A DNA stretch of 49,557 nucleotides from Bacteroidota bacterium (GCA_026391795.1 JAPLDI010000031.1:8891-58447); one strand, 5' to 3'; counted from the first letter of the stretch, positions 34,461 through 42,975 are shown. The notes: a model not told the origin generated them from the letters alone. A program made the numbers and translations.

Positions 34461-37232
34461 TCAGTTTTTACCTGTTTTCTTTGCTTTCGAAGCTTTCGCT
34501 TTCTTTTCCTTTATCACAGCCTGTGCAGCAGCAAGGCGTGCGATGGGAACGCGGAAAGGAGAGCAACTCACGTAGTTGAATCCCAGCGAATGGCAGAACT
34601 CGACCGATTTCGGTTCGCCGCCATGTTCGCCGCAGATGCCGATCTTCAGATCCTTGCGTGTGCTGCGCCCTTTGTCAACGGCGATCTTCATCAGCTGGCC
34701 AACGCCTTCAAAATCGATCACCTGGAACGGATCCACCGGGAGGATCTTCTTCTCGAGATAGTCGGGGAGGAACCCTCCAATGTCATCCCTCGAAAATCCG
34801 AAGCTCATCTGCGTGAGGTCGTTCGTACCGAAAGAGAAAAATTGTGCGGGTCCGGCGATCTGGTCGGCGGTGAGACAGGCTCTCGGGATCTCGATCATCG
34901 TACCGATCATATGCGGGATCTCTTTTAAACCGAATTTCTTGCATACCTCCTGGTAGATCTCAGCAACGATTTTATACTGGTTTTCAAGTTCCTTCACGGC
35001 ACTTGTCACCGGGATCATGATCTCCGGGAAGGGATGCTTCCGGTCTTTGATGAGTTCGGCCGTGGCTTCGAAAATGGCCCTGACCTGCGTCTCGGTAATT
35101 TCAGGGAAGGTGATTCCGAGCCTGACGCCGCGGTGCCCCATCATGGGATTGGTTTCATGAAGCGCTTCCGCCCGTTTGTCGAATTCTTCTTTCGAAATCC
35201 CCAGGCTCTCTGCGATCTTATGACGTCCTTCAGGATTGTGGGGAATGAATTCATGAAGCGGCGGATCCAGTGTGCGGATCGTAACAGGATATCCGTCCAT
35301 GGCTTCGAGCGTGCCTTTCATATCGGCTTTCATATATGGGAAGAGTTCGTCGAGGGCTTTCCTCCGTTCGGCTTCGGTATTCGAGGCGATCATTTTCCGC
35401 AGGATGAACAGGGGTTTCTCGGCATGTTTGCCATAGAACATATGTTCGGTGCGGAACAGCCCGATCCCTTCGGCTCCAAAGGCACGTGCCTTGGCAGCAT
35501 CATCGGGGGTATCGGCATTGGTGCGGATCTTCATGGTGCGGATCTCATCGCACAGGTTCATGAACGCCTGGAAATCGGGATTCTCCTCGGCGGCTTTGAT
35601 CATGTTGATCTTCCCGTTGTAGACATATCCTTTCGATCCGTTCAGCGAGATGTAATCTCCTTCATGCAGAACGATACCATCCACCGCGAGGGTTTTTGCA
35701 GATGCTTCAATCTTCAGGTTGCCGGCTCCCACAATACAGCATTTTCCCCAGCCCCTGGCCACGAGTGCGGCATGACTGGTCATCCCACCGCGTGCGGTGA
35801 GTATGGCATAGGCGGCACGCATCCCTTCAATATCTTCGGGATTGGTTTCTTCCCTGACAAGGATCACGGCCTTGCCTTCTTTTGCCCATTCCACGGCTTT
35901 CTCCGAATTGAACACGATCTGTCCGGTAGCTCCGCCGGGACCGGCCGGGAGGCCTTTGGCCATCGGCTTCAGCGCCGCTTCCGCTTTCGGATCGAGGATC
36001 GGGTGGAGCAGCTCATCCAGCTGTGAAGGTTCCACGCGGCTTACGGCTTCTTCTTTGGTGATCAGTTTTTCCTTGAACATGTCGAGCGCCATCTTGACGG
36101 CAGCCGGTCCGTTCCGCTTGCCGACCCTGCACTGCAACATATAGAGTTTCGTATCCTGGATCGTGAATTCGATATCCAGCATGTTGTGGTAATGCTTCTC
36201 AAGGGTATGCTGGATCTTGTTCAGATCTTTGTAAACCTTCGGCATGGAGGTCTCAAGGGAAGGAAGATGCATCGTATGCTCGTTCTTTCCAACCTCATTG
36301 ATGGGGTTCGGGGTCCGGATGCCGGCTACGACATCTTCTCCCTGTGCATTTGCAAGCCATTCGCCGTAGAAGTAGTTTTCGCCGGTGGCAGGGTTCCGTG
36401 TAAATGCAACTCCGGTTGCTGAGGTATCGCCCATATTTCCGAATACCATCGACTGAACGTTTACTGCGGTTCCCCATTCATCCGGGATGCTCTCAAAGCG
36501 GCGGTAGGAGATGGCCCGTTTTCCCATCCAGCTCTGGAACACGGCGCTGATAGCGCCCCACATCTGTTCCATCGGATCTTCCGGGAAGGGCTTTCCAAGC
36601 ACTTCCTTCACTTTCTTCTTATAGATGTCGATCAGCGCCTTCAGGTCATCGGCCGAAAGCTGTGTATCGCTGTAATAGCCTTTCGATTCCTTCATCTTGT
36701 GAAGTTCTCTTTCAAGCTGGTTCCGTACACCCATTCCCTCGGCAGGTTCTATACCGGCTGCTTTTTCCATCACCACATCCGAATACATCTGGATCAGGCG
36801 GCGCTGCGAATCATAAACAAAACGGGGGTTGTTGGTCTTTTTGATCAGACCTTCACGGGTACTATCGTTAAGGCCTACATTCAGAACAGTCTCCATCATT
36901 CCCGGCATGGATGCCCTTGCACCCGACCTCACAGAAACAAGCAGGGGGTTATCTTTGTCGCCAAAAATGGCGCCCATCTCTTTTTCAGTCTTCTTCAGGC
37001 ACTCTTCAACCTGTTTCTTCAACTCCTGCGGGTAGTCGTTTTTGTTCTGGTAGTAAGCCGTGCATACTTCCGTGGAAAGTGTAAAACCGGCAGGAACGGG
37101 CAATCCGATATTCACCATTTCAGCGAGGTTGGCACCTTTGCCCCCCAGTAGGTTTTTCATGTCTGCTTCACCTTCTGCCTTTTTACCTCCAAAAAAGTAT
37201 ACATACTTTTTCTCTCTCACATCTTTTGACAT
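34461..37232 (-). CDS. ppdK: pyruvate, phosphate dikinase
   Basis: Interconverts pyruvate + ATP + phosphate with PEP + AMP + pyrophosphate; common in anaerobic Bacteroidota for glycolysis or gluconeogenesis. 923 residues. The nucleotide-binding domain includes GGKGANLAEMVNIGLPVPAGF near residue 27; the swivelling His domain has the phospho-His in GGMTSHAALVARGWGKC near 470; the TIM-barrel PEP domain has HRGVRLG and the catalytic Cys in IGICGEHGGEP near the end. The C-terminus carries a short Lys/Ala-rich tail. With pckA and maeB it covers the PEP-pyruvate-C4 node. A TAATTTTG box lies 70 bp upstream of the start. Confidence 0.97.
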   Translation of the reverse strand: MSKDVREKKYVYFFGGKKAEGEADMKNLLGGKGANLAEMVNIGLPVPAGFTLSTEVCTAYYQNKNDYPQELKKQVEECLKKTEKEMGAIFGDKDNPLLVSVRSGARASMPGMMETVLNVGLNDSTREGLIKKTNNPRFVYDSQRRLIQMYSDVVMEKAAGIEPAEGMGVRNQLERELHKMKESKGYYSDTQLSADDLKALIDIYKKKVKEVLGKPFPEDPMEQMWGAISAVFQSWMGKRAISYRRFESIPDEWGTAVNVQSMVFGNMGDTSATGVAFTRNPATGENYFYGEWLANAQGEDVVAGIRTPNPINEVGKNEHTMHLPSLETSMPKVYKDLNKIQHTLEKHYHNMLDIEFTIQDTKLYMLQCRVGKRNGPAAVKMALDMFKEKLITKEEAVSRVEPSQLDELLHPILDPKAEAALKPMAKGLPAGPGGATGQIVFNSEKAVEWAKEGKAVILVREETNPEDIEGMRAAYAILTARGGMTSHAALVARGWGKCCIVGAGNLKIEASAKTLAVDGIVLHEGDYISLNGSKGYVYNGKINMIKAAEENPDFQAFMNLCDEIRTMKIRTNADTPDDAAKARAFGAEGIGLFRTEHMFYGKHAEKPLFILRKMIASNTEAERRKALDELFPYMKADMKGTLEAMDGYPVTIRTLDPPLHEFIPHNPEGRHKIAESLGISKEEFDKRAEALHETNPMMGHRGVRLGITFPEITETQVRAIFEATAELIKDRKHPFPEIMIPVTSAVKELENQYKIVAEIYQEVCKKFGLKEIPHMIGTMIEIPRACLTADQIAGPAQFFSFGTNDLTQMSFGFSRDDIGGFLPDYLEKKILPVDPFQVIDFEGVGQLMKIAVDKGRSTRKDLKIGICGEHGGEPKSVEFCHSLGFNYVSCSPFRVPIARLAAAQAVIKEKKAKASKAKKTGKN

Positions 37233-37301
37233 AGTTCACAAAGTTTAATTAGTTGATAATCTATTGTATTAGGATTTATTAATCTTGAATTTTTGAGTCG
37301 G

Positions 37302-37309
37302 CAAAATTA
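37302..37309 (-). promoter_or_regulatory. -7 element TAATTTTG for ppdK
   Basis: Perfect TAnnTTTG on the minus strand; leader about 63 nt to the ppdK ATG. Confidence 0.5.
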
Positions 37310-37361
37310 CGAATATTTTCGGCATCAAGTGGGGATTTTAAATAGAATTAATATTAGATCA

Positions 37362-37459
37362 TCAGACGTCAGAGGTCAGAGTTCAGAGGTCCGACATCCG
37401 ATTTCCGACCTCCGACGTCCGACCTCGGTTCTTCAAACTCCATCCTCCACGCTCCATCA
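37362..37459. repeat. 14-unit heptamer array ending at the mtgA stop codon
   Basis: Exactly 98 bp in one 7-bp phase, and every unit begins TC or TTC on the plus strand. Order: four TCAGANN units, five TCCGANN units, TCGGTTC, TTCAAAC, then three TCCANNN units. The next base starts the mtgA stop codon (37460-37462, minus strand). Confidence 0.92.
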
Positions 37460-38155
37460 TCAGTACCAAAGCCTCCCTATATTCGCCATATTCCAGAGTA
37501 TCCATGATTCTCTTGACAGGAGATACCCGGAGGGACGGGAAGGATCCCACTTCCGCGGATTGGGAAGAATGGCGGCCAGAAGCGCTGCCTGATCACGTGA
37601 AAGCTGGAGCGCAGGCTTATTAAAATACTTCCGGGATGCCGCTTCGGCACCATAGAGGCCGTCTCCCGTCTCGATCACATTCAGGTAGACCTCCATGATC
37701 CGCTTCTTGCCCCAGACGGTTTCGATCAGAAAGGTGAAATAAACTTCAAGCCCCTTCCTGACCCATGTGCGGTCGGGCCAGAGGAAAACATTTTTTGCCG
37801 TCTGCTGCGAGATCGTGCTTGCACCCCTGACCTTTTTTCCTTGTTTGACGTCATTGTAGTTCTTTGCCCTTTTGATCGCTTCGAGATCAAACCCGTTATG
37901 GTCCAGGAAACGGTTGTCTTCGGAAGCAACAACCGCAAGTTGAAGCTGGTTGGAGATCTCATCCAGCGATTTCCACTCTTTCTTCAGCTTCAGGGGTTCA
38001 CCGCTGATGAGCTGCTGGACATTCCTTATCAGCATCAGGGGCGTTACCGGCGGATTGACAAACCGGTATAGCAGCACAAAGAAGACCGAGGAGGCGAAAA
38101 AGAAGATCAGGAAATACTTTGTAAAAAGCAGAAAGAACTTAACGAATTTCTTCAT
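37460..38155 (-). CDS. mtgA: monofunctional biosynthetic peptidoglycan transglycosylase
   Basis: Polymerises lipid II glycan strands (GT51). 231 residues with an N-terminal membrane anchor (LLFTKYFLIFFFASSVFFVLL region, ~8-29). GT51 motifs: catalytic Glu in ASEDNRFLDHNGFD (~76), RGASTISQQTAKNVFL (~110), RKGLEVYFTFLIE and KKRIMEVYLNVIETGDGLYG (~155), and AALLAAILPNPRKW (~205). No transpeptidase domain, so it is MtgA rather than a class A PBP. It starts 6 bp after the DUF4476 gene, indicating co-transcription. The stop TGA is immediately followed by the 98-bp heptamer array. Confidence 0.95.
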   Translation of the reverse strand: MKKFVKFFLLFTKYFLIFFFASSVFFVLLYRFVNPPVTPLMLIRNVQQLISGEPLKLKKEWKSLDEISNQLQLAVVASEDNRFLDHNGFDLEAIKRAKNYNDVKQGKKVRGASTISQQTAKNVFLWPDRTWVRKGLEVYFTFLIETVWGKKRIMEVYLNVIETGDGLYGAEAASRKYFNKPALQLSRDQAALLAAILPNPRKWDPSRPSGYLLSRESWILWNMANIGRLWY

Positions 38156-38161
38156 TCATCA

Positions 38162-38902
38162 CTATTTGGCAGATGAGATGTACCGTTCAAGATCATCCTT
38201 TGACCGGATGCTGTTCAAAGCATCCTTTACATCCCCGTAATTCTCCGGATCATAACAATGATGATAGGCCTCTTTGGCAAGGGAGAGGCGGGAGGACTCG
38301 GAACTCATGATGTACATGAGTTCAACGATCTGGCGGCAGTAGAGGCAATGGGCATCCACCACCTTCTTGGCCTGAGAAAGTTTGATCCCGTCGAAGGGCG
38401 CATTGGAAATCGCTACCGTGGAGGCCTGGAAATCGCCTTCCGGCATGGGATTGCTGCACCCGCTTCCGGATTTCTTCGCAGCGGGTTCTGTTTTTGCAGC
38501 CGCCTGTTTTTCTTCTTTCACAGCAGCGGTAGTTGCTGAAGCTGCTTTTGCTGCTTCGCCGGTATGGACATAATCCGAACTTGTTTTTTCAAAAATGTAA
38601 TCTCCTTTTTTCCCTGGCTTTACAACATAATAGAGTTCCCCTGAAGTCGAATTGAAGACCGTTTTGCTGATCTCCCTGATGCTCACATCCTGGAACACAA
38701 CCCTGAGCTTAAAACTCGGACCATACAGCCCCTGGATCACCACATGGTCTCCCGGTTTTGTGTTCTTCTGATCCCCGTTGACAAATACGGTGAAGTTCTC
38801 ATTCTTCTCCGAAAAAATAGTCAGGGTGGTTCCCTGGGCCATGGCTTTTGCACTTATGCCGAAAACCAAAAGCAATAGAATGGTTCTGATGTATGTCTTC
38901 AT
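38162..38902 (-). CDS. DUF4476 domain protein
   Basis: 246 residues from ATG 38902. A longer frame from 38923 is rejected because its start lies in the TATCTTTG promoter box at 38921-38928. Signal peptide 1-~23 (ending KAMAQG). An N-terminal beta domain at ~24-110 (TLTIFSEKNENFTVFVNG, LRVVFQDVSIREI) is followed by an Ala/Lys-rich linker. DUF4476 at ~150-246 contains an alpha-helical block with CLYCRQIVELMYIMSSESSRLSLAKEAY in two adjoining pieces. Bacteroidota-specific, periplasmic or surface, function unknown. It shares an operon with mtgA and has a paralogue directly upstream at 39063-40007. Confidence 0.85.
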   Translation of the reverse strand: MKTYIRTILLLLVFGISAKAMAQGTTLTIFSEKNENFTVFVNGDQKNTKPGDHVVIQGLYGPSFKLRVVFQDVSIREISKTVFNSTSGELYYVVKPGKKGDYIFEKTSSDYVHTGEAAKAASATTAAVKEEKQAAAKTEPAAKKSGSGCSNPMPEGDFQASTVAISNAPFDGIKLSQAKKVVDAHCLYCRQIVELMYIMSSESSRLSLAKEAYHHCYDPENYGDVKDALNSIRSKDDLERYISSAK

Positions 38903-38920
38903 AAGAAATTGATTTTTTTG

Positions 38921-38928
38921 CAAAGATA
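38921..38928 (-). promoter_or_regulatory. -7 element TATCTTTG deciding the DUF4476 start
   Basis: Perfect TAnnTTTG, 18 bp before ATG 38902; rules out the earlier in-frame ATG at 38923. Confidence 0.6.
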
Positions 38929-38991
38929 CAGCACTTTGCGGCTTTGAGGTAAAAACGGTGATTGGAAGAAAAAATTACACGGAAATAGATA

Positions 38992-39037
38992 TAACCACGA
39001 AGGCGCAGAAGGATCATCACAAAGGCGCTCAAAGGAA
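38992..39037. repeat. CACAAAGGCGC-type repeat
   Basis: AACCACGAAGGCGCAGAAGG followed by CACAAAGGCGCTCAAAGG in the spacer between the two DUF4476 genes. Confidence 0.6.
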
Positions 39038-39062
39038 GGCTGGCACGTCACCTCTCAGTGAG

Positions 39063-40007
39063 CTACCTTTTTCCCTCAATATATTTGTTCAGCTCTTCGA
39101 TGGACGATTCAAACTGGAAGGCTTCATTCACCTTGTAGTAATTGCCTGTATCAAAGGTGTACCGGTAGGCATACTTGGCAAACTCAAGACGGCTGGCTTC
39201 GAAGCTGAAGAGTTCCATGATCTCTTTTACTTCCGACGCGAAGAGGCAGTTTGCACCGGTCACCTGCTTTGCAATGCTCAGCTTGCTGTCTTCAAACGAT
39301 TTCGAGGCGATGGTCTGCTTTACATTCGTAAAGTCAAGGTCGGTCATCGGGTAAGGACATCCTATCTCCCCATGGTATCCGGGCATTTCATAATGGTTTC
39401 CATGGGGATGGATGGTATTCTGGTGGTTTATTTCGGTGCCTTCGGTGGTGGAGGAGCTTGTGGAAACAGTTGTCGTTGCAGAAGTGATCGTCGGCGTTCC
39501 CATGTTGATGTTCATATTCACATCACCGGTCGCGGAGGTTGACGATGCATTGATAGTAGTGCTGTTTGTGTTGTTGATAACATTGGTCTGGTTGATCGTG
39601 ACACTCGTGGCCGGTACGGTTGTGAAAACGACGACATCCTGGCCCGGCGGGGGTGGAGGCATCTGTTCGATCGGAACCTGATTCAGGAAACGGACAACAT
39701 ATTCACCTTTATTGTTTTTCCGGATATTGAAGGAGGTCTCGGTGCCCTGCTGAAACATGAGATTCTTGTCCAGCTCGGGGATTTTGGGATCCTCGAAGAT
39801 GACCTTCAGCTTATAGGAAGGAGCCGGCAGCCCGGTAATCTTGATGTTTGTTTCAGGTTTGGCATTCTGAAGAATCCCGTTCAGCACGACGGAGAAATGC
39901 TCACCCTGCTCTGTAAAAAAGATAAGGTTGGTGAGTTGTGCTTTCGACACGACTGAAACAGACAGGAGTATAATAGTAGTGACAAGAAAAGGAATCGTTT
40001 TTTTCAT
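39063..40007 (-). CDS. DUF4476 domain protein, paralogue
   Basis: 314 residues. Signal peptide 1-23 (ending VSKAQ). An N-terminal beta domain matches its neighbour (NLIFFTEQGEHFSVVLNG; YKLKVIFEDPKIPELD). A long low-complexity linker, ~125-200, is rich in Thr, Asn and Ser (PPPPPGQD, then INQTNVINNTNSTTINASS). DUF4476 at ~215-314 has CPYPMTDLDFTNVKQTIASK and ELFSFEASRLEFAKYAYRY. Function unknown. The T/N-rich linker suggests an exposed, possibly O-glycosylated spacer; Bacteroidota O-glycosylation targets D-(S/T)-hydrophobic sites, but none is obvious here. A G-rich hairpin lies in the predicted 5' leader. Confidence 0.85.
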   Translation of the reverse strand: MKKTIPFLVTTIILLSVSVVSKAQLTNLIFFTEQGEHFSVVLNGILQNAKPETNIKITGLPAPSYKLKVIFEDPKIPELDKNLMFQQGTETSFNIRKNNKGEYVVRFLNQVPIEQMPPPPPGQDVVVFTTVPATSVTINQTNVINNTNSTTINASSTSATGDVNMNINMGTPTITSATTTVSTSSSTTEGTEINHQNTIHPHGNHYEMPGYHGEIGCPYPMTDLDFTNVKQTIASKSFEDSKLSIAKQVTGANCLFASEVKEIMELFSFEASRLEFAKYAYRYTFDTGNYYKVNEAFQFESSIEELNKYIEGKR

Positions 40008-40023
40008 AGGTTATAAGTTAAAG

Positions 40024-40045
40024 CCCCTCCCCATTTGGGGAGGGG
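40024..40045. repeat. GC-rich hairpin CCCCTCCCC/GGGGAGGGG
   Basis: Perfect 9-bp arms with a 4-nt loop, followed by GGGGGTGGGGC. Falls between the predicted minus-strand -7 box and the DUF4476 start, so it would form in the mRNA leader. Similar G/C-rich words are common repeats in Bacteroidota. Confidence 0.75.
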
Positions 40046-40073
40046 AAGGGGGTGGGGCTATTTAAAAACGCCG

Positions 40074-40100
40074 CAAATTTAAGAATTTTTCCTAATTTTG
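40074..40100. promoter_or_regulatory. back-to-back divergent -7 elements
   Basis: TAAATTTG on the minus strand (40081-40074) and TAATTTTG on the plus strand (40093-40100) are separated by 11 bp. Each promoter's upstream region would lie in the other's transcribed region, which suggests mutual interference between the DUF4476 gene and the lysine-degradation genes. Confidence 0.5.
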
Positions 40101-40126
40101 AACCCTGATCTCTAACTTCCTACCTG

Positions 40127-41440
40127 ATGAGCAATTATATCGGAATACGTCACGAAGACAAATATTTACTTGAGAGGCGCTCTCCATTAACACCCCGGCA
40201 TGTTGAATGGCTGGTGAGGCATAAAAAGCTTGATATTATTGTTCAATCATCTGAAAAACGGATTTTCAGGGATGAGGAGTACAGGAATGCCGGAGCCGAG
40301 GTTTCGGATGACCTGAAGAAATGTTCTGTCGTTTTCGGTGTCAAGGAGATGCCCGTCTCTTTTTTCGAGCCCAATAAAACCTATGTCTTTTTTGCCCATG
40401 TCATCAAGGGACAGTCCTACAATATGCCCATGCTGAAAAGGATGATGGAGCTGAAATGCAACCTCATTGAATACGAAAAGGTCATTGATGAACAGGGCAA
40501 ACGGCTTATCTTTTTCGGTAAATACGCAGGGCTGGCAGGGATGATCAACTCTTTCTGGGCACTGGGACTGCGGATGAAAGATCACGGGTACATCTCAAAC
40601 CTGCTAAAGATCAGGCAGGCCCATACCTATCCATCGCTGAAGGAGGCGCGCGAAGATATCTCTGCCATCGGGCAGAGGATTGCCGAAAAAGGGATTCCCA
40701 ACGAATTGTTGCCATTCGTAATCGGGTTCACCGGGTACGGGAATGTTTCCCAGGGTGCCCAGGAGATCTGCGGATTGCTCCCGGTAAAAGAAATTTCGCC
40801 CGAAAAACTGCTGGAACTCCGTAACCGGAAAAATCTCCCGAACAACATTATCTACAAAGTGATATTTCACGAAGAAGACCTGGTTGAACACACCGGCGGT
40901 AAACCTTTCGACCTTCATGACTATTATGCAAACCCGCATTATTACCGGAGTGTTTTTGAGAAATACGTTCCTCATCTTTCGATGCTGATCAATTGTATTT
41001 ACTGGGATAAGCGTTATCCGAAACTGATCACAAAAGAGTACCTTAAAAAACTGTTCGCCGGTGGCCGTCCGAAACTAAGCGTGATCGGGGACATCAGCTG
41101 TGATGTGGAAGGATCCATCGAGTGCACGCTGAAACCAGCGGAGATTGACGATCCGATCTACATCTACAATGTGGATACGGAGCAAATCACCATGGGGCAC
41201 CAGGGTGATGGAATGCTCGTCATGGCAGTGGATATCCTTCCTGCCGAGCTTCCCCGGGATGCCTCGAACGGTTTCGGTGATGTGCTGGTGAGTTTTGTAA
41301 AGCCCATTGCAGATGCCGACTTTGAAGATTCATTCGAAGACCTTGATCTTCCGAAAGCAATAAAAAAAGGGCTGATTCTCCACCGGGGAGAACTAACACC
41401 TGACTTTAAGTACCTTGAGGAGTTTTTAATTGGAAATTAG
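40127..41440 (+). CDS. lysine-ketoglutarate reductase-like protein (saccharopine-forming)
   Basis: 437 residues resembling the LKR half of the animal/plant LKR-SDH (AASS) enzyme. It condenses lysine with 2-oxoglutarate to saccharopine using NADPH. Visible: AlaDH/PNT-type N-terminal domain (GIRHEDKYLLERRSPLTPRH at 6-25, KTYVFFAHVIKGQ near 84), GKYAGLAGMINSFWALGLRM near 131, cofactor-binding GYGNVSQGAQEICGLLP near 203, and SVIGDISCDVEGSIE near 320. The next gene encodes the SDH half, so together they make 2-aminoadipate semialdehyde and glutamate. The stop TAG lies in a heptamer (AAATTAG) that begins an array downstream. Confidence 0.85.
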   Translation: MSNYIGIRHEDKYLLERRSPLTPRHVEWLVRHKKLDIIVQSSEKRIFRDEEYRNAGAEVSDDLKKCSVVFGVKEMPVSFFEPNKTYVFFAHVIKGQSYNMPMLKRMMELKCNLIEYEKVIDEQGKRLIFFGKYAGLAGMINSFWALGLRMKDHGYISNLLKIRQAHTYPSLKEAREDISAIGQRIAEKGIPNELLPFVIGFTGYGNVSQGAQEICGLLPVKEISPEKLLELRNRKNLPNNIIYKVIFHEEDLVEHTGGKPFDLHDYYANPHYYRSVFEKYVPHLSMLINCIYWDKRYPKLITKEYLKKLFAGGRPKLSVIGDISCDVEGSIECTLKPAEIDDPIYIYNVDTEQITMGHQGDGMLVMAVDILPAELPRDASNGFGDVLVSFVKPIADADFEDSFEDLDLPKAIKKGLILHRGELTPDFKYLEEFLIGN

Positions 41441-41468
41441 GTATTGGGTATTAGTTATTAGAAATTAG
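41434..41468 (+). repeat. heptamer array at the LKR stop codon
   Basis: Five units AAATTAG, GTATTGG, GTATTAG, TTATTAG, AAATTAG; the first contains the stop TAG (41438-41440). Partly inverse to the array at 41549-41629, so the whole spacer could fold as a hairpin. Confidence 0.8.
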
Positions 41469-41548
41469 ATAGAAGGGAATAATTAAAGGGTTAACGAGTC
41501 TGATGAATGATTATTCAACTCAAATCACAAGCTCTACGCTTCCTTCAC

Positions 41549-41629
41549 CAACCCCCAACCCCTAACCCCAACCCCTAACCCCAACAGCCAAAACCTAATA
41601 CCCAACACCTAAACCCCAACACCTATAAA
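41549..41629. repeat. C-rich heptamer array before saccharopine dehydrogenase
   Basis: Telomere-like units AACCCCT and AACCCCA alternate, then AAACCTA, ATACCCA, ACACCTA, AACCCCA and ACACCTA, with one 6-bp slip. About eleven units; ends 9 bp before the ATG of the next gene. Confidence 0.85.
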
Positions 41630-41637
41630 ACACAACT

Positions 41638-42975
41638 ATGAAAAAGATCCTTATCCTCGGTGCCGGCCTTGTTGCAAACCCGATTGTTAAATACCTGCTG
41701 GGGAAGAATTTTAAAGTTTCCGTTGCCTCCAACACACCCGAAAGGGCAGAGGTTATGGTGGCCAACCATCCGGCGGGTCAAACCATCTACTGGGAAGCGG
41801 ATGATGAGGAGACGCTCGATACCCTGGTTGCCGGGCACGACCTTACCGTCAGCCTGCTTCCGTACCGTTTTCATGTGATGGTTGCAAAGCATTGCCTGAA
41901 GCACCGGAAGAACCTGGTTACATCCTCCTATGTGAAACCGGAGATGATGGCACTGGATGAGGAAGCAAAGGAGGCCGGGATAATTTTTCTGAACGAGATG
42001 GGTCTCGACCCGGGAATTGATCACATGTCTGCCATGAGGATCATTGACAAGATCCATTCCGATGAAGGCGCTGTTCTTGAGTTTTATTCTATTTGCGGTG
42101 CATTACCCGCACCCGAAGCTGCCGACAATCCGTTCCGGTACAAGTTTTCCTGGAGCCCTAAAGGCGTTGTCCTGGCGGGTAACAGCGATGCACATTACCT
42201 TCGTCACGGCAAGGAGGTGAGCGTTCCGACCAGCGATCTTTTCAAAGATCCGTTTGAGGTTGACTTCCCCGGGGCAGGCAAACTTGATGTCTATCCCAAC
42301 AGGGATTCCATGGCATACCAGGGCATCTACGGGATTCCCGAGGCACAGACCGTGTTTCGCGGAACCTTCCGCTACAAAGGCTGGTGCGAAACGATGGATG
42401 TGATGAAACGGCTTAATCTCATTGCGGCCGACGCATTTGACATGAGAGGAATGTCGTATGCCGGTATGATCGCACACCAGGCGGGCCTGAAAGAATCATC
42501 CGGGATCCGCCAGCAGGTGGCCGGATATCTCGGTATACCGGAAAAAGCATATTCACTTGATGCCCTCGAATGGCTTGGCCTGTTCAAAACTGAACCGATG
42601 GGCAGGGGTATAGACTCGACTTTTGAAGTCACTTCGGACCTGATGATCAATAAAATGGGACTTGGGCTGAATGAAAGGGACATGGTTGCCCTGCAGCATA
42701 CCTTCCTGGCCGGCTATTCCGATGGCAGGAAAGAGGTGATCCGTTCACGTATGCTCGATTTCGGAACCCAGGCAACTGATACCTCCATCGCCCGTACCGT
42801 TGCCCTTCCTGCCGCTATCGGTGCGGAAATGATCCTTTCCGGAAAGATCACCGCTAAAGGCGTTCATATCCCTGTCATCCCGGAGATCTACAATCCCGTG
42901 CTCGACCAGCTGGAACATATGAACATCCGGATGGTGGAGGAATACGGCTTACCCTTAAACGAGAATATTTCATGA
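41638..42975 (+). CDS. saccharopine dehydrogenase (SDH half)
   Basis: 445 residues. Oxidises saccharopine to 2-aminoadipate semialdehyde and glutamate. Rossmann motif ILGAGLVANPIVKYLLG at 5-21; the family core SSYVKPEMMALDEEAKEAG near 96 and NEMGLDPGIDHMSAMRI near 120; the substrate-domain segment SICGALPAPEAADNPF near 147. Partner of the LKR gene 197 bp upstream; in eukaryotic AASS the two are one polypeptide. The last 4 bp overlap the start of the TerB-DnaJ gene (ATGA), so translation of the two is probably coupled. Confidence 0.92.
   Translation: MKKILILGAGLVANPIVKYLLGKNFKVSVASNTPERAEVMVANHPAGQTIYWEADDEETLDTLVAGHDLTVSLLPYRFHVMVAKHCLKHRKNLVTSSYVKPEMMALDEEAKEAGIIFLNEMGLDPGIDHMSAMRIIDKIHSDEGAVLEFYSICGALPAPEAADNPFRYKFSWSPKGVVLAGNSDAHYLRHGKEVSVPTSDLFKDPFEVDFPGAGKLDVYPNRDSMAYQGIYGIPEAQTVFRGTFRYKGWCETMDVMKRLNLIAADAFDMRGMSYAGMIAHQAGLKESSGIRQQVAGYLGIPEKAYSLDALEWLGLFKTEPMGRGIDSTFEVTSDLMINKMGLGLNERDMVALQHTFLAGYSDGRKEVIRSRMLDFGTQATDTSIARTVALPAAIGAEMILSGKITAKGVHIPVIPEIYNPVLDQLEHMNIRMVEEYGLPLNENIS

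Noticed and set aside
35034-36026. 330-codon plus-strand open frame opposite ppdK
   Set aside because: Antisense shadow; ppdK is unambiguous on the other strand.
38903-38923. N-terminal extension of the DUF4476 protein
   Set aside because: The start would lie inside the TATCTTTG promoter box.
41549-41629. Telomere-like end of a linear replicon
   Set aside because: The array is internal, short and placed between two genes of one operon; it belongs to the heptamer family.
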